A DNA stretch of 36,038 nt from Rubellimicrobium rubrum (lineage in GTDB: Bacteria > Pseudomonadota > Alphaproteobacteria > Rhodobacterales > Rhodobacteraceae), in the NCBI RefSeq assembly GCF_006152115.1, contig NZ_VDFU01000034.1:1-36038 (forward strand). Direction: 5' to 3'. A model generated the notes under the pieces. It worked only from the letters and a program-made list of their open reading frames with translations, had not been told where the DNA came from and made no database searches. Shown in pieces: positions 24,625 through 34,664 of the stretch (positions are counted from its first letter, which is position 1; every line of letters begins with the position of its first letter). The translations under genes and the position numbers were made by a program.

Positions 24625-25992
24625 TCAACGCCTGGCAGGTCCGCCCGACCGTGGCGGCCTTGCCTTCCCACGTCCGCGAAGCTGTGATCGCTCGATCAGC
24701 CCCTCGTACTGGTGCGCCAAGAGATGAGACTGGATTTGCTGGATCGTGTCCATGCCTACGGACACGATGATCAGCACCGAGGTACCCCCGAAGTAGAACG
24801 GCACCGCGAGTTGACTGCGCAGTATTTCGGGCAGCAGACAGACAAGAGCCAGATACGCCGAACCCAGAACGAGAATGCGATTCACCACATACTCGAAATA
24901 GTCAGCCGTCCGCTTACCAGGACGGATACCTGGCACGAAGCCGTTCTGGTTCTTCAAGTTCTCGGCCACCTCGTCCGTCTTGAACGCCACCTCATGGGTG
25001 TAGAAGTAGGTGAAGAACACGATCATGCCGGTGAAGAACAGCAGGTACAGCGGCTGCCCTGGCCCGAAATAGGCCAGGAACGTCGACATGATCGGCCCTG
25101 AGGTCGAATGTGAGAAGGTGGCGATAGTCGAGGGCAGCAGGAGCAAAGCCGACGCGAAGACCGCCGGGATGACCCCTGCCGGGTTGACCTTGATCGGCAG
25201 GTGCGACGATCCGCCATCATAGACCTTCATGCCGACCTGCCGGCGCGGGTACTGAATGTGGATCTTCCGGAGGGAACGTTCCATGAACACGACGAACGCA
25301 AGCGTCGCGATTACCATCAAAATGATGAGCAGGATGGTCAGCGGGCTGATCGCGCCGGTCCGGCCCTGGCTCAGGAACTGCGCGAGGGCGGCTGGAACCT
25401 CGGCGATGATACCGACGAAGATGATCAGGGAAATCCCGTTGCCGATGCCCCGAGACGTGATCTGCTCCCCGATCCACATCAGGAACATCGTCCCTCCAAC
25501 AAGCGTGACGACGCACGCTGCCAGGAAGAAAGGACCAGGGTTTGCAACCAGATCGCCCGCTTCAAGGCTGACCGCCATCCCGTAGGCTTGGAACGTGGCT
25601 AGAAGGACCGTGAAGTAGCGGGTGTACTGATTCAGCTTTTTTCGACCCTGCTCACCTTCCTTCTTCAGGTTCTTCCACGGCTCGTACATCGACGCGACAA
25701 GCTGGATGATGATGGAAGCCGAGATGTAGGGCATGATCCCAAGCGCAAAGATCCCCATGCGCGAAAGAGCACCGCCGGTGAACATCGACAGGATACCGCC
25801 AAGCCCGGCACCCGCCCCTTCCATAAAGTCCCGAAGCGCAGCGCCATCAATGCCTGGCACTGGGATGTAGGTACCTAGACGATAGACGATGAGCAGACCG
25901 ATCGTGAAAAGGATCCGCTGCTTGAGCTCGGTCGCCTTGCCAAAGGCCGCCCAGCTCATGTTCGAGGCCATCTGTTCCGCTGCCGATGCCAT
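24625..25992 (-). CDS. secY: Protein translocase subunit SecY
   Basis: This 455-aa membrane protein has about ten TM helices and SecY landmarks: ELKQRILFTIGLLIVYRLGTYIP in TM1, the GGALSRMGIFALGIMPYISASI plug/TM2 region, and cytoplasmic loops with FVVFMERSLRKIHIQYPRRQ. It forms the SecYEG channel. I chose ATG 25992 (MASAAEQM), with GGAG at a good distance, over the TTG five codons upstream. A large hairpin lies just upstream. The tail is basic and Pro/Gly-rich (RGRGKARPPRSGGPARR). The stop lies 39 nt before adk. Confidence 0.97.
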   Translation of the reverse strand: MASAAEQMASNMSWAAFGKATELKQRILFTIGLLIVYRLGTYIPVPGIDGAALRDFMEGAGAGLGGILSMFTGGALSRMGIFALGIMPYISASIIIQLVASMYEPWKNLKKEGEQGRKKLNQYTRYFTVLLATFQAYGMAVSLEAGDLVANPGPFFLAACVVTLVGGTMFLMWIGEQITSRGIGNGISLIIFVGIIAEVPAALAQFLSQGRTGAISPLTILLIILMVIATLAFVVFMERSLRKIHIQYPRRQVGMKVYDGGSSHLPIKVNPAGVIPAVFASALLLLPSTIATFSHSTSGPIMSTFLAYFGPGQPLYLLFFTGMIVFFTYFYTHEVAFKTDEVAENLKNQNGFVPGIRPGKRTADYFEYVVNRILVLGSAYLALVCLLPEILRSQLAVPFYFGGTSVLIIVSVGMDTIQQIQSHLLAHQYEGLIERSQLRGRGKARPPRSGGPARR

Positions 25993-26011
25993 GGCTTTCT
26001 CCGTCAAGACT

Positions 26012-26042
26012 GCGCCGCCGACCGGGGCTCCGGCGGCGGCGC
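26012..26042 (-). other. Large hairpin between rplO and secY
   Basis: A 9-bp stem plus an inner 4-bp stem (one bulged T, loop AGCC) sits 20 nt upstream of the secY ATG. It ends close to the secY Shine-Dalgarno. It could slow translation initiation or transcription; no T-run follows. Confidence 0.6.
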
Positions 26043-26096
26043 TGTATGAACCTTATCCGAGTTGGACGCGAGTGGAAACGGGGATGCCCCCATGTC

Positions 26097-26585
26097 TCAC
26101 GCGGCGGTGTCTTCCGCCGACTCGGTCGCCCGGGAAACGGTCAGCGTGCCACCGGCTGCTGAGACCGCCGCGACTGCGCCTGCCGACGCTCCCGTCACAT
26201 TGATGGTTACGCTCGAAGTGATTTCACCCTTCGACAGTACCCGGATGCCGTCACGCGCACGACGAAGAACCCCGGAGGACACGAGGACCTCCTCGGTAAT
26301 CGGCTGACCGGCGTCAATGCGACCCGAGTCGATGAACTTCTGGATCAGGCCGAGGTTGACCACTGCATATTCCTTGCGGTTCGGCTTGTTGAAGCCCCGC
26401 TTGGGAAGACGCATGTAGAGCGGCATCTGACCGCCCTCGTACCCGCCGATGGCAACGCCTGAACGGGATTTCTGACCTTTGATACCGCGACCGGCCGTCT
26501 TACCGACGCCGGAACCAGGGCCGCGTCCAACCCGCACTTTCTTCTTGGACGCACCAGGATTGTCGCGGAGTTCATTCAATTTCAT
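26097..26585 (-). CDS. rplO: 50S ribosomal protein L15
   Basis: This 162-aa protein starts [21 protein letters not shown] with the [20 protein letters not shown] Gly/Lys-rich core that threads into 23S rRNA, and then the RLPKRGF motif. The C-terminal part is longer than in E. coli (144 aa) and is Ala/Thr/Ser-rich. ATG 26585 was chosen because upstream residues do not match the family. It is preceded by a 96-nt gap with a hairpin and followed by secY. Confidence 0.97.
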   Translation of the reverse strand: MKLNELRDNPGASKKKVRVGRGPGSGVGKTAGRGIKGQKSRSGVAIGGYEGGQMPLYMRLPKRGFNKPNRKEYAVVNLGLIQKFIDSGRIDAGQPITEEVLVSSGVLRRARDGIRVLSKGEITSSVTINVTGASAGAVAAVSAAGGTLTVSRATESAEDTAA

Positions 26586-26650
26586 GTCGCTACTCCTATG
26601 GCCGGAGACGTCGGGCCGAGCGACAGGCCAGACGCACACGGGAAACGAAC

Positions 26651-26672
26651 GGCGCGGCACCTGGGCCGCGCC
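26651..26672 (-). other. Hairpin between rpmD and rplO
   Basis: A perfect 8-bp stem GGCGCGGC-N6-GCCGCGCC begins 9 nt after the rpmD stop. GTTCGTTTCCC follows on the minus strand, a weak T-tract. It may be a weak terminator or a processing site. Confidence 0.55.
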
Positions 26673-26681
26673 TCAAGGGTT

Positions 26682-26870
26682 CTAACCACGCTCCTCGACG
26701 ATCTTGACGAGATGCGGGACGGCATTCACCATACCACGGACCGAGGGGGTGTCCTCGAGCTCGCGAGTTCTGCGCATCTTGTTCAGCCCCAAACCTATAA
26801 GGGTCTGGCGCTGCACAGCTGGGCGACGAGCCCCAGAGGCAATCTGCTGGACGACAATCGTCTTTGCCAT
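26682..26870 (-). CDS. rpmD: 50S ribosomal protein L30
   Basis: This 62-aa protein contains [15 protein letters not shown] and the [12 protein letters not shown]...[14 protein letters not shown] core typical of L30, with the normal short bacterial length. It lies 3 nt after rpsE. L30 is a small surface protein of the large subunit. A 96-nt gap with a hairpin separates it from rplO. Confidence 0.97.
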   Translation of the reverse strand: MAKTIVVQQIASGARRPAVQRQTLIGLGLNKMRRTRELEDTPSVRGMVNAVPHLVKIVEERG

Positions 26871-26873
26871 CGA

Positions 26874-27437
26874 TCAGGCCTCCACTGCTTGCGTTTCGGC
26901 TTCGGGCTGGCGGAGGATCTCCGCAACCTTCTTGCCACGACGCTGAGCCACGGACCGGGGCGACGCCTCCTTGGTCAGGCCGTCGATGGTCGCGCGGATC
27001 ATGTTGTACGGGTTGTTCGAGCCGAGCGACTTGGACACGACGTCCTGCAGCCCGAGCATCTCGAACACGGCGCGCATCGGTCCGCCGGCGATGATGCCGG
27101 TCCCCGGAACCGCGGTCCGCATCACGACGCGACCGGCGCCATGACGCCCTTCGATGTCGTGGTGCAGGGTCCTGCCTTCCCGAAGAGGTACGCGCACCAG
27201 GCTGCGCTTGGCCTGTTCGGTGGCCTTGCGGATCGCCTCGGGCACTTCCTTGGCCTTACCCTTGCCGTAGCCTACGCGGCCCTTCTGGTCACCTACGACC
27301 ACGAGCGCGGCGAAGCCGAAACGCTTGCCCCCCTTCACGGTCTTGGAGACGCGGTTGATCGCGACGAGGCGATCAGCGAACTCGGGATTTGCGTCTTCGC
27401 GGTCCCGACGATCGCGACGTTGTTCACGTTCTGCCAT
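26874..27437 (-). CDS. rpsE: 30S ribosomal protein S5
   Basis: This 187-aa protein has the S5 double-stranded RNA-binding fold signature: [24 protein letters not shown] followed by [17 protein letters not shown]. The C-terminal half has [21 protein letters not shown]. It begins with a charged extension ([13 protein letters not shown]) longer than in E. coli and ends with an acidic tail. S5 helps accuracy and lies at the mRNA entry. It lies 8 nt after rplR and directly before rpmD. Confidence 0.98.
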   Translation of the reverse strand: MAEREQRRDRRDREDANPEFADRLVAINRVSKTVKGGKRFGFAALVVVGDQKGRVGYGKGKAKEVPEAIRKATEQAKRSLVRVPLREGRTLHHDIEGRHGAGRVVMRTAVPGTGIIAGGPMRAVFEMLGLQDVVSKSLGSNNPYNMIRATIDGLTKEASPRSVAQRRGKKVAEILRQPEAETQAVEA

Positions 27438-27445
27438 GATGCCTC

Positions 27446-27805
27446 TCAGATCGTCAGGCCGTTTTCACGGGCGGCCTCGGCCAAAGCCTTGATCTTCCCG
27501 TGAAACAGGAAGCCGCCACGGTCGAAGTAGGCTTGCGTTACGCCAGCGGCCTTAGCACGCTCGGCGATAGTCGCACCGATCTTTGCCGCCGCTTCGACGT
27601 TGTTCTTGCCCACAAGGCCCAAGTCTTTCTCGAGGGTCGAGGCGGACGCGAGCGTCACACCCCGAGCGTCATCGATCAGCTGGACCGAGATGTTCTTGTT
27701 GGAACGGTGAACGGAAAGCCGAAGCTTGCCGCCATTCACCGACTTGAGTTTGTTCCGAACGCGCATCCGGCGCTTCTGGAACAGCTCGAGCTTCGTGCTG
27801 GCCAT
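27446..27805 (-). CDS. rplR: 50S ribosomal protein L18
   Basis: This 119-aa protein has the basic N-terminal [12 protein letters not shown] and the L18 core [18 protein letters not shown], with the late [27 protein letters not shown]18 binds 5S rRNA with L5 and L25. Family length is typical. It lies 12 nt after rplF and 8 nt before rpsE. Confidence 0.98.
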   Translation of the reverse strand: MASTKLELFQKRRMRVRNKLKSVNGGKLRLSVHRSNKNISVQLIDDARGVTLASASTLEKDLGLVGKNNVEAAAKIGATIAERAKAAGVTQAYFDRGGFLFHGKIKALAEAARENGLTI

Positions 27806-27817
27806 GATGTGCGTTCC

Positions 27818-28357
27818 TTACTTCTTCTTGCCTTCCTTGCGGAAGATGAACTCGCCCCGGTAACGGATACCCTTGCCCTTATACGGCTCCGGACCCCGCC
27901 ATTCGCGGATCTCAGCCGCAACCTGGCCGACCTGCTGGGGGTCGATGCCCTCTACGACGATGACGTCGTTACGAGCCGACGGCGTCGTGATCTTGACGCC
28001 GGCGGGCGGCTCGTAGTTGACATCGTGCGAGTAGCCCAAGGCGAGCTTAAGGACGTTGCCCTGCATCGTGGCGCGGTATCCCACCCCAGTGATGTCCAGC
28101 TCCTTCTTGAAGCCTTGTGTCACGCCGGTCACCAGGTTTTCCACCATGGACCGGGACATGCCCCACTGCTGACGGGCACGCTTGGACGTACCACGCGGCT
28201 GAACGGCAACGGCGCCTTCCTCTTGGGTGAGGGTTACGTCGTCGGTCGCCTTAAAAGACAGGGTGCCCTTCGGGCCCTTCACTTCGATGCTCTGGCCGCT
28301 GATGGTGGCGGTGACGCCAGCCGGCAGCGGAACGGGCTTCTTGCCGATTCGTGACAT
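27818..28357 (-). CDS. rplF: 50S ribosomal protein L6
   Basis: This 179-aa protein starts [15 protein letters not shown], the L6 N-terminus, and ends with [14 protein letters not shown], the typical C-terminal L6 motif. L6 has two similar domains and binds near the factor site. The longer frame upstream (22 codons) lacks similarity, so ATG 28357 is right. A GAGG Shine-Dalgarno precedes it, 10 nt after the rpsH stop. Confidence 0.97.
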   Translation of the reverse strand: MSRIGKKPVPLPAGVTATISGQSIEVKGPKGTLSFKATDDVTLTQEEGAVAVQPRGTSKRARQQWGMSRSMVENLVTGVTQGFKKELDITGVGYRATMQGNVLKLALGYSHDVNYEPPAGVKITTPSARNDVIVVEGIDPQQVGQVAAEIREWRGPEPYKGKGIRYRGEFIFRKEGKKK

Positions 28358-28367
28358 CCAGCCCTCC

Positions 28368-28760
28368 TCAGAACACGGTGCACAGCACTTCGCCACCGAC
28401 ATTGGCAGCGCGCGCATGTGCATCAGACATCACGCCCCTGGGCGTGGACACGATCGAGACCCCAAGGCCCTGACGGACGCTGGGAAGCTCCTTGACCCCG
28501 GAGTAGACGCGGCGGCCGGGCTTCGAGACACGCTTGATCTCCCGGATCACGGGCGTGCCTTCGTAGTACTTCAGTTCGATCCGAAGCTCAGGATGACCGG
28601 CCACGGAAGTGGCGGCCTCATAGCCTCGGATGTAACCTTCATCCCGGAGCACATCGAGCACACGAGCCCGAAGCTTGGATGCAGGGGTCACCACGCTGTT
28701 CTTTCCGCGGGACTGAGCGTTGCGGATGCGGGTCAGCATATCGCCGATAGGATCGTTCAT
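28368..28760 (-). CDS. rpsH: 30S ribosomal protein S8
   Basis: This 130-aa protein has [16 protein letters not shown] at the N-terminus and [18 protein letters not shown] close to the C-terminus, both S8 hallmarks. S8 binds the central domain of 16S rRNA and in E. coli also represses the spc operon. I could not identify the matching mRNA site by eye. It lies 10 nt after rpsN. Confidence 0.98.
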   Translation of the reverse strand: MNDPIGDMLTRIRNAQSRGKNSVVTPASKLRARVLDVLRDEGYIRGYEAATSVAGHPELRIELKYYEGTPVIREIKRVSKPGRRVYSGVKELPSVRQGLGVSIVSTPRGVMSDAHARAANVGGEVLCTVF

Positions 28761-28770
28761 GTTGACCTCC

Positions 28771-29076
28771 TTACCAGCTCGACTTCACCAGACCGGGGAT
28801 CTCGCCGTTCGAGCCAAGCTCGCGCAGCATGATCCGGCTGATCTTCAGCTTGCGGTAATAGGCGCGCGGGCGGCCGGTCAGCTGGCAGCGGTTGCGCAGA
28901 CGGGTGGCAGAAGAGTTACGCGGCAGTTCTGCAAGCTGCAGGGTCGCCTTAAAACGCTCTTCCACGGAGACGGACTGGTCACTCGCGACAGCCTTGAGCG
29001 CCGCCCGCTTGGTGGCAAATTGCTCCACCAGACGTTGACGCTTCTTATCGCGTTCGATCATGGATTTCTTGGCCAT
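28771..29076 (-). CDS. rpsN: 30S ribosomal protein S14 (zinc-free type)
   Basis: This 101-aa protein starts [13 protein letters not shown] and contains [24 protein letters not shown]. Only one cysteine is present, so it is the C-minus form without a zinc ribbon and is the long bacterial type. S14 sits in the 30S head. It follows rplE by 19 nt and precedes rpsH. Confidence 0.98.
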   Translation of the reverse strand: MAKKSMIERDKKRQRLVEQFATKRAALKAVASDQSVSVEERFKATLQLAELPRNSSATRLRNRCQLTGRPRAYYRKLKISRIMLRELGSNGEIPGLVKSSW

Positions 29077-29095
29077 GGTGCTTCTCTCCCGCGGC

Positions 29096-29659
29096 TCAGC
29101 TGTTGAACGGCATGTTGAAGTGCTTCAACAGCGACTTGGCCTCCGCGTCGGTCTTCGCGGTGGTGCAAATGACAATGTCCATGCCCCAGACTTCGTCGAC
29201 CTTGTCGAAGTTGATCTCAGGAAACACGATGTGCTCCTTCAAACCGGTGGCATAGTTGCCCCGTCCGTCGAAAGACTTGCCCGACACGCCGCGGAAGTCC
29301 CGAACACGCGGCATCGCCACGTAGATCAGGCGGTCCAGGAACTCGTACATCCGGTCACCCCGAAGGGTGACCTTGGTGCCGAGCGGCATTTCCTCACGAA
29401 CGCGGAAGCCCGCGATCGACTTCTTCGCCTTGGTCACAACCGCGCGCTGGCCGGCGATCGTGGACAGGTCGTCCTGAGCAGACTTCACCTTCTTAGAGTC
29501 CCGAACGGACTCGGACCCGGCCCCGATATTTAGCACGATCTTGTCGAGCTTCGGAATCTGCATGTCATTCTTGTAGCCGAACTCTTCCTTGAGTGCGGCG
29601 CGAATCCGGGCCTTGTAATCAGCCTTGAGACGCGGGGTATAAGTGGCAGCATCAAGCAT
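29096..29659 (-). CDS. rplE: 50S ribosomal protein L5
   Basis: This 187-aa protein contains [14 protein letters not shown], the [22 protein letters not shown] block, [15 protein letters not shown] and ends with the L5-type FNMPF. L5 binds 5S rRNA and contacts P-site tRNA. The start overlaps the rplX stop (TGATG at 29657-29661), so it is probably coupled with it. Confidence 0.98.
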   Translation of the reverse strand: MLDAATYTPRLKADYKARIRAALKEEFGYKNDMQIPKLDKIVLNIGAGSESVRDSKKVKSAQDDLSTIAGQRAVVTKAKKSIAGFRVREEMPLGTKVTLRGDRMYEFLDRLIYVAMPRVRDFRGVSGKSFDGRGNYATGLKEHIVFPEINFDKVDEVWGMDIVICTTAKTDAEAKSLLKHFNMPFNS

Positions 29660-29967
29660 CAGATCACGTCTCCCGTGGTCTTGGCGAAGCGAACCTTCGT
29701 GCCGTCCTCGTTGAACCGGAAGCCGACACGGGTCGCCTTACCATTCGCATCGACCAGCGCTAGGTTCGACAGGTCGATAGGCATTGCCTTGGGCTGGCGA
29801 CCGCCTTGGGTCGTCTGCGACTGCTTGACATGCCGGATGGCAACATTCACGCCGTTCACCACGGCCCGGTTGTCCTTGGGCAGAACCTGCTCGATCTCGC
29901 CTGTCTTGCCTTTGTCCTTGCCAGCAAGCACGACGACCCGATCACCCTTGCGGAGTTTGGCAGCCAT
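29659..29967 (-). CDS. rplX: 50S ribosomal protein L24
   Basis: This 102-aa protein has the KOW motif [19 protein letters not shown] near the N-terminus and the HVKQS segment in the middle. L24 starts 50S assembly. ATG 29967 has GGAGG at 7 nt and overlaps the rplN stop (TGATG); a GTG one codon earlier is not needed. The stop overlaps rplE. Confidence 0.97.
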   Translation of the reverse strand: MAAKLRKGDRVVVLAGKDKGKTGEIEQVLPKDNRAVVNGVNVAIRHVKQSQTTQGGRQPKAMPIDLSNLALVDANGKATRVGFRFNEDGTKVRFAKTTGDVI

Positions 29968-30335
29968 CACAGCACCTCCGGAGCAAGCGAAATGATCTTC
30001 ATAAAGTTCTTGGCACGCAGCTCACGCACGACCGGCCCGAAGATACGGGTTCCGACCGGCTCACCTTGGTTGTTCAGGATGACGGCAGCGTTCCGGTCGA
30101 AGCGGATCGTCGTACCGTCGTCGCGACGAACTTCCTTGGCGGTGCGAACGACCACCGCTTTACGAACGTCGCCTTTCTTGACGCGGCCACGCGGAATTGC
30201 TTCCTTGACGGATACGACGATAACGTCGCCCACCGACGCGTAGCGCCGGTGCGATCCGCCCAGGACCTTGATGCACTGAACCCGGCGGGCGCCGGAGTTG
30301 TCAGCGACATCCAGATTGGTCTGCATCTGGATCAT
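29967..30335 (-). CDS. rplN: 50S ribosomal protein L14
   Basis: This 122-aa protein starts [19 protein letters not shown] and ends [12 protein letters not shown], both typical for L14, with the [15 protein letters not shown] region between. L14 forms an inter-subunit bridge with 16S rRNA. A 69-nt gap with a 12-bp palindrome (30359-30370, GGGTCTAGACCC) separates it from rpsQ. The stop overlaps the rplX start. Confidence 0.98.
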   Translation of the reverse strand: MIQMQTNLDVADNSGARRVQCIKVLGGSHRRYASVGDVIVVSVKEAIPRGRVKKGDVRKAVVVRTAKEVRRDDGTTIRFDRNAAVILNNQGEPVGTRIFGPVVRELRAKNFMKIISLAPEVL

Positions 30336-30404
30336 GTGGTTTCTCCCGACCTGTGGGGGGGTCTAGACCCGTATCCCCAGGGTTTCGATTGGTTCGGTCA
30401 GATC

Positions 30405-30644
30405 TCAGGCCTGCTCGGCCACGAGAACCTCCCAGCGCTTCGAAGCCGACTTCGGAGCGCATTCGATGATGCGAACCGCATCACCAGCCTTGAACACGTT
30501 GTTTTCGTCGTGAGCCCGATATTTCTTCGACTGACGAATGGTCTTCTTCAGAATGGGATGGGTGAAGCGACGCTCCACGAGAACGGTCACGGTCTTGTCG
30601 TTCTTGTCAGAGGTCACGACGCCCGAAAGGATGCGCTTGGGCAT
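30405..30644 (-). CDS. rpsQ: 30S ribosomal protein S17
   Basis: This 79-aa protein shows the S17 OB-fold: [22 protein letters not shown], then KYRAHDENN and the [18 protein letters not shown] signature. It binds 16S rRNA and nucleates 30S assembly. Length is normal. It lies 5 nt after rpmC and is followed by the 69-nt gap before rplN. Confidence 0.98.
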   Translation of the reverse strand: MPKRILSGVVTSDKNDKTVTVLVERRFTHPILKKTIRQSKKYRAHDENNVFKAGDAVRIIECAPKSASKRWEVLVAEQA

Positions 30645-30649
30645 GGGTC

Positions 30650-30856
30650 TCAGGCCTCTTGCGCGGCCTGGGCCGCCTTTTGGTTCAGGATGGTCAGAAC
30701 GCGAGCGGCCTGGCGGCGCGCCTGCCGCATGCGCGAGCTGTTCTCAAGCTGCCCCGTCGCCTGCTGGAAGCGAAGGTTGAAGCTCTCTTTCTTCAAGCTG
30801 GCGAGCTGGTCGCGCAGCTGGTCGGGCGTCTGCCCGCGAAGGTCCTTGGCGTTCAT
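30650..30856 (-). CDS. rpmC: 50S ribosomal protein L29
   Basis: This 68-aa protein, with [32 protein letters not shown], is the helical hairpin of L29. It lies near the peptide exit tunnel and docks SRP and trigger factor. It is preceded by a 99-nt gap with a 9-bp hairpin. No odd features. Confidence 0.97.
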   Translation of the reverse strand: MNAKDLRGQTPDQLRDQLASLKKESFNLRFQQATGQLENSSRMRQARRQAARVLTILNQKAAQAAQEA

Positions 30857-30922
30857 CGCCGTTTATCCTCGTCAGAAGTCAACAGACGCCGCTGAACGGG
30901 GCCGTCGCTTTTCCAATGGACA

Positions 30923-30944
30923 GGGGCCCCGCCATCGGGGCCCC
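30923..30944 (-). other. Hairpin between rplP and rpmC
   Basis: A perfect 9-bp stem GGGGCCCCG-N4-CGGGGCCCC begins 11 nt after the rplP stop. It lacks a T-run on the minus strand. The form is that of a 3' stabilising or RNase processing structure rather than a full terminator. Confidence 0.6.
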
Positions 30945-30955
30945 CGAAGAATTCC

Positions 30956-31369
30956 TTACCAGTCCTCACGGACGATGGTGCGCGTTTTTACCGGCAGCTT
31001 CATCGCCGCGAGTCGGAGGGCTTCCCTTGCCACATCTTCGGGGACCCCGTCAACCTCGAACATGATCCGGCCGGGTTTGACCCGGCAGGCCCAATAATCG
31101 ACGGAGCCTTTGCCCTTGCCCATACGGACTTCGATAGGCTTGGACGTGACAGGCACATCCGGGAAAACACGGATCCAGACGCGGCCCTGACGTTTCATAT
31201 GTCGCGTCAAGGCACGACGTGCGGCCTCGATCTGACGCGCGGTCACCCGCTCCGGCTCCGTAGCCTTCAGGCCGTAGGTGCCGAAGTTCAGGTCCGAACC
31301 GCCCTTGGCATCGCCATGGATCCGACCCTTGTGCAGCTTGCGGAACTTAGTGCGCTTCGGTTGCAGCAT
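30956..31369 (-). CDS. rplP: 50S ribosomal protein L16
   Basis: This 137-aa protein starts [19 protein letters not shown] and has the L16 [27 protein letters not shown] block, with an [20 protein letters not shown] motif that contacts tRNA. L16 is important for the A-site. It follows rpsC by 13 nt. Confidence 0.98.
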   Translation of the reverse strand: MLQPKRTKFRKLHKGRIHGDAKGGSDLNFGTYGLKATEPERVTARQIEAARRALTRHMKRQGRVWIRVFPDVPVTSKPIEVRMGKGKGSVDYWACRVKPGRIMFEVDGVPEDVAREALRLAAMKLPVKTRTIVREDW

Positions 31370-31382
31370 TTCTCTCTACTCC

Positions 31383-32105
31383 TCAGCGATCACGGTCGCG
31401 ACGCTCGGGACGTGCGCCCCGCGGCACGGCCGTGTCCTGCAGCTCAGCAGCCTTGCGGTCGCGAGCCTGCGGATCGTGCTCCATGATCTCGCCCTTGAAG
31501 ATCCAGACCTTGATCCCAATGATCCCGTAGGGCGTCTCGGCTTCGCTCAGCGCATAGTCGATGTCAGCCCGAAGCGTATGCAGGGGCACGCGGCCTTCCC
31601 GGTACCACTCGGTCCTGGCGATCTCGGCTCCGCCCAGACGACCGGACAGATTCACGCGGATGCCCAGGGCGCCCATGCGCATCGCGTTCTGCACCGCACG
31701 CTTCATCGCGCGACGGAACGAGACCCGACGTTCGAGCTGCTGCGCAATGCTCTCGCCGACCAGTGCGGAGTCCAGCTCGGGCTTGCGGACTTCGACGATG
31801 TTGAGGTGCAGTTCCGACTTGGTGAGCGCTGCCAGCTTACGGCGCAGCGTCTCGATGTCCGCGCCCTTCTTTCCAATGATCACACCAGGACGAGCGGCGT
31901 GGATCGTAACGCGGCACTTCCGATGAGGACGCTCAATGATGACGCGGCTAATGCCGGCGGCCTTGGCTTCCTTCTTGATGAAATCCTTGATCCGGATGTC
32001 TTCGAGAAGGAGATCACCGAAATCCTTGGAGTTCGCGAACCAGCGGCTGTCCCAGGTACGGTTGACCTGGAGACGCATGCCGATCGGATTGACCTTGTTG
32101 CCCAT
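31383..32105 (-). CDS. rpsC: 30S ribosomal protein S3
   Basis: This 240-aa protein starts [20 protein letters not shown] and has the KH domain with the GKKG loop, then [20 protein letters not shown] and the C-terminal [17 protein letters not shown]3 forms the mRNA entry with helicase activity. The C-terminal tail is charged ([13 protein letters not shown]). Its start overlaps the rplV stop; the frame upstream lies within rplV and is not used. Confidence 0.98.
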   Translation of the reverse strand: MGNKVNPIGMRLQVNRTWDSRWFANSKDFGDLLLEDIRIKDFIKKEAKAAGISRVIIERPHRKCRVTIHAARPGVIIGKKGADIETLRRKLAALTKSELHLNIVEVRKPELDSALVGESIAQQLERRVSFRRAMKRAVQNAMRMGALGIRVNLSGRLGGAEIARTEWYREGRVPLHTLRADIDYALSEAETPYGIIGIKVWIFKGEIMEHDPQARDRKAAELQDTAVPRGARPERRDRDR

Positions 32106-32497
32106 CAGGCTTGCTCCCCCTGGACCGCGTCCATCTGCCGGACGGTAATGGTGAGTTCCGAGAACGGCTTCACGATGCGGCCAAACCGGCCGCGAGCGCG
32201 CGGACGCCCCCGCTTCATCGTCAAGTTCTTCCCGACCCAGGCCTCGGCCACAATCAACGAGTCCACGTCGAGGTTGTGGTTGTTCTCTGCGTTGGCGATC
32301 GCAGACTGGAGGCACTTCTTCACGTCGCCAGCGATGCGGCGCTTCGAAAAAGTGAGATCGGCTAGCGCCTTTTCGACCTTCTTCCCACGAATGAGCGCGG
32401 CAACAAGGTTGAGCTTTTGCGGGCTGGTGCGCAGCATGCGCGACTTCGCCATGGCCTCATTGTCCGCCACGCGGCGCGGATTCTTCTCCTGACCCAT
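32105..32497 (-). CDS. rplV: 50S ribosomal protein L22
   Basis: This 130-aa protein has the L22 core: [23 protein letters not shown] and the tunnel hairpin region [14 protein letters not shown], and lines the exit tunnel. The ATG at 32497 gives [21 protein letters not shown], a slightly longer N-terminus than in E. coli, in line with what I recall from Rhodobacteraceae. It lies 3 nt after rpsS and its stop overlaps rpsC as TGATG. Confidence 0.96.
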   Translation of the reverse strand: MGQEKNPRRVADNEAMAKSRMLRTSPQKLNLVAALIRGKKVEKALADLTFSKRRIAGDVKKCLQSAIANAENNHNLDVDSLIVAEAWVGKNLTMKRGRPRARGRFGRIVKPFSELTITVRQMDAVQGEQA

Positions 32498-32500
32498 GGC

Positions 32501-32779
32501 TTACTTCCTCTTGGCTTTCTTGTCGGCGGCGTGGCCGTAGTAGGTCCGCGTCGGCGAGTACTCACCGAACTTTTGGCCGATCATGTCCTCGGTGACGTTC
32601 ACCGGAATATGCTTCTTGCCATTATAGACGCCGAAGGTGAGCCCCACGAACTGGGGCAGGATGGTGGAACGGCGCGACCAGATCTTGATGACCTCGTTGC
32701 GGCCGGCGCCCCGCGACGCTTCTGCCTTCTTCAGGACATAAGCATCGACAAAGGGGCCTTTCCAAACGGAACGCGACAT
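32501..32779 (-). CDS. rpsS: 30S ribosomal protein S19
   Basis: This 92-aa protein starts [20 protein letters not shown] and has the S19 motif [29 protein letters not shown] and [19 protein letters not shown]19 in the 30S head contacts the A-site finger. It lies 3 nt after rplB and 3 nt before rplV. Confidence 0.98.
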   Translation of the reverse strand: MSRSVWKGPFVDAYVLKKAEASRGAGRNEVIKIWSRRSTILPQFVGLTFGVYNGKKHIPVNVTEDMIGQKFGEYSPTRTYYGHAADKKAKRK

Positions 32780-32782
32780 GGA

Positions 32783-33622
32783 TCAGCGGCCTTTCTTCGC
32801 GTGACGGGAACGAAGGATGAGCTTCGTCGACGCCTTATTCGGGTTGCGGGTGCGATTACCCTTGGTGCCTTTGCCCCACGGCGTGACCGGGTGACGACCG
32901 CCCGATGTCCGGCCTTCGCCGCCACCATGCGGGTGATCGATCGGGTTCATCGCAACACCGCGGACGGTTGGACGAATGCCGAGGTGACGCGACCGGCCCG
33001 CCTTGCCGAGGTTCTGGTTCGAGTTGTCCGGGTTCGACACGGCGCCAATGGTCGCCATGCACTCCTGGCGAACGGCCCGGAGCTCACCCGAAGAAAGCCG
33101 GATCTGGGCATATCCGCCGTCACGCCCCACGAACTGGGCATAAGTGCCCGCGGCGCGGGCAATCTGCCCACCCTTCCCCGCCTTCATCTCGACGTTATGG
33201 ACGATCGTGCCGATCGGCATACCGGAGAAAGGCATCGCATTGCCCGGCTTCACGTCGGTCTTGCTGCCAGCAACGACTGTGTCGCCGACCGCGAGCCGCT
33301 GCGGTGCGAGAATGTAAGCCTGCTCACCATCTTGGTACCGGATCAGCGCGATAAAGGCCGTCCGGTTCGGGTCGTATTCGATTCGCTCCACAGTCGCTGG
33401 AACGTCGAACTTGCGACGCTTGAAATCGACGACTCGGTAGAGGCGCTTAGCGCCGCCACCCTTGTGCCACATCGTGATCCGCCCGGTATTGTTCCGGCCG
33501 CCGGTCTTTGTGAGACCTTCCGTCAATGACTTGACGGGGCGTCCTTTCCAAAGCTCCGAACGGTCGATCAGAACCAGCCCTCGCTGGCCAGGCGTCGTCG
33601 GCTTGTACGACTTGAGTGCCAT
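32783..33622 (-). CDS. rplB: 50S ribosomal protein L2
   Basis: This 279-aa protein has [15 protein letters not shown] at the start, [22 protein letters not shown], and the C-terminal [21 protein letters not shown] loop, which carries the conserved histidine near the peptidyl transferase centre. L2 is needed for subunit association. It is preceded by a 128-nt gap containing a terminator-like hairpin at 33709-33732, odd within an essential operon. Confidence 0.98.
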   Translation of the reverse strand: MALKSYKPTTPGQRGLVLIDRSELWKGRPVKSLTEGLTKTGGRNNTGRITMWHKGGGAKRLYRVVDFKRRKFDVPATVERIEYDPNRTAFIALIRYQDGEQAYILAPQRLAVGDTVVAGSKTDVKPGNAMPFSGMPIGTIVHNVEMKAGKGGQIARAAGTYAQFVGRDGGYAQIRLSSGELRAVRQECMATIGAVSNPDNSNQNLGKAGRSRHLGIRPTVRGVAMNPIDHPHGGGEGRTSGGRHPVTPWGKGTKGNRTRNPNKASTKLILRSRHAKKGR

Positions 33623-33708
33623 GCTTTCTGTCTTCCGTCTGCTTTGCGGACCTCTACAGGTCCGTCTCTGATATGAAGGGCCCCAAAGGTCCCCGGTTAG
33701 AAAGAAGA

Positions 33709-33732
33709 GGCCCCGGGGCTTTGCCCGGGGCC
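33709..33732 (-). terminator. Terminator-like hairpin between rplW and rplB
   Basis: A 9-bp stem (GGCCCCGGG with CCCGGGGCC, 6-nt loop) is followed on the minus strand by the T-rich TCTTCTTTCT. The shape is that of an intrinsic terminator, yet it lies upstream of rplB and the rest of the operon. Read-through, antitermination or an internal promoter would be required. Confidence 0.55.
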
Positions 33733-33750
33733 GGTCAGGTCAGCGGCCCC

Positions 33751-34050
33751 TTACGCGAGGCCGGTGGAAACGTCAATCGTATGGCCCTCTTCGAGAGTCA
33801 CGTAAGCTTTTTTGACGTCGTTCCGGGTGCCGAGGCGACCCCGGAAACGCTTGCTCTTGCCCTTGGTCACGACCGTGTTGACAGCCCTCACCTTGACACC
33901 GAACAGCGCCTCGACCGCCTGCTTGATCAGCGGTTTTGTCGCTTCGGACGCAACTTCGAACACCACGGCGTTCGACTCTGATGCAAGAGTCGCCTTCTCG
34001 GTGATGATCGGACGGCGAATGATGTCATATTGCGCGGGAGTGGCAGTCAT
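33751..34050 (-). CDS. rplW: 50S ribosomal protein L23
   Basis: This 99-aa protein has [20 protein letters not shown] and [11 protein letters not shown]-type blocks (here [25 protein letters not shown]), typical for L23, which docks trigger factor and SRP at the tunnel exit. It starts with a 4-nt overlap with the rplD stop (ATGA). A 128-nt gap follows. Confidence 0.98.
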   Translation of the reverse strand: MTATPAQYDIIRRPIITEKATLASESNAVVFEVASEATKPLIKQAVEALFGVKVRAVNTVVTKGKSKRFRGRLGTRNDVKKAYVTLEEGHTIDVSTGLA

Positions 34051-34664
34051 TTCAGGCGAGCCTCCAGAGCTTCGACACCGGCGCGGGTGAGCACGAGCGT
34101 GTCACGACGCAGGATGTCGTAGACGTTAGCGCCGATAGCAGGCAGCACGTCCAAGGTCTCGATGTTGCGGGCGGCACGGGCAAATGACTCGTTGACGGCC
34201 GCATCGATTACGAGCGCACGCTTCCAACCGAGGCTTTCCAGCTGTCGAGCCAGAACGCGCGTCTTCGCGTCCGCGACATCCAAGTTCTCGACCACGACCA
34301 GCTCACCAGCGCGCGCCTTGGCGGAGAGCGCATGCATGAGACCGAGCTTACGGAATTTCTTGTTGAGGTCGTGAGCATGGCTGCGGGGCTTGGGACCCTT
34401 GTAAACGCCCCCGTGCCGGAAGATCGGCGCGCCCTTGTCCCCGTGGCGGGCGCCACCGGTCCCCTTCTGGCGGTAGATCTTCTTGGTCGAGTAGCTGACC
34501 TCGGAACGGCCAAGGGTGGAATGAGTCCCCTGCTGAGCCTTGGCACGTTGCCAGCGGACGACGCGGTGCAGGATGTCGGCGCGCGGCTCAAGGCCGAAGA
34601 TCGCGTCGTCCAGCTCCACGGTCCCGACGGCTTCGCCGGTCAGGGTGATGGCTTGGGCTTGCAT
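34047..34664 (-). CDS. rplD: 50S ribosomal protein L4
   Basis: This 205-aa protein has [30 protein letters not shown], the extended loop that lines the exit tunnel, and the L4 core [15 protein letters not shown]. In E. coli L4 also represses the S10 operon by attenuation. Its ATG overlaps the rplC stop (TGATG) and its stop overlaps rplW. Confidence 0.98.
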   Translation of the reverse strand: MQAQAITLTGEAVGTVELDDAIFGLEPRADILHRVVRWQRAKAQQGTHSTLGRSEVSYSTKKIYRQKGTGGARHGDKGAPIFRHGGVYKGPKPRSHAHDLNKKFRKLGLMHALSAKARAGELVVVENLDVADAKTRVLARQLESLGWKRALVIDAAVNESFARAARNIETLDVLPAIGANVYDILRRDTLVLTRAGVEALEARLK

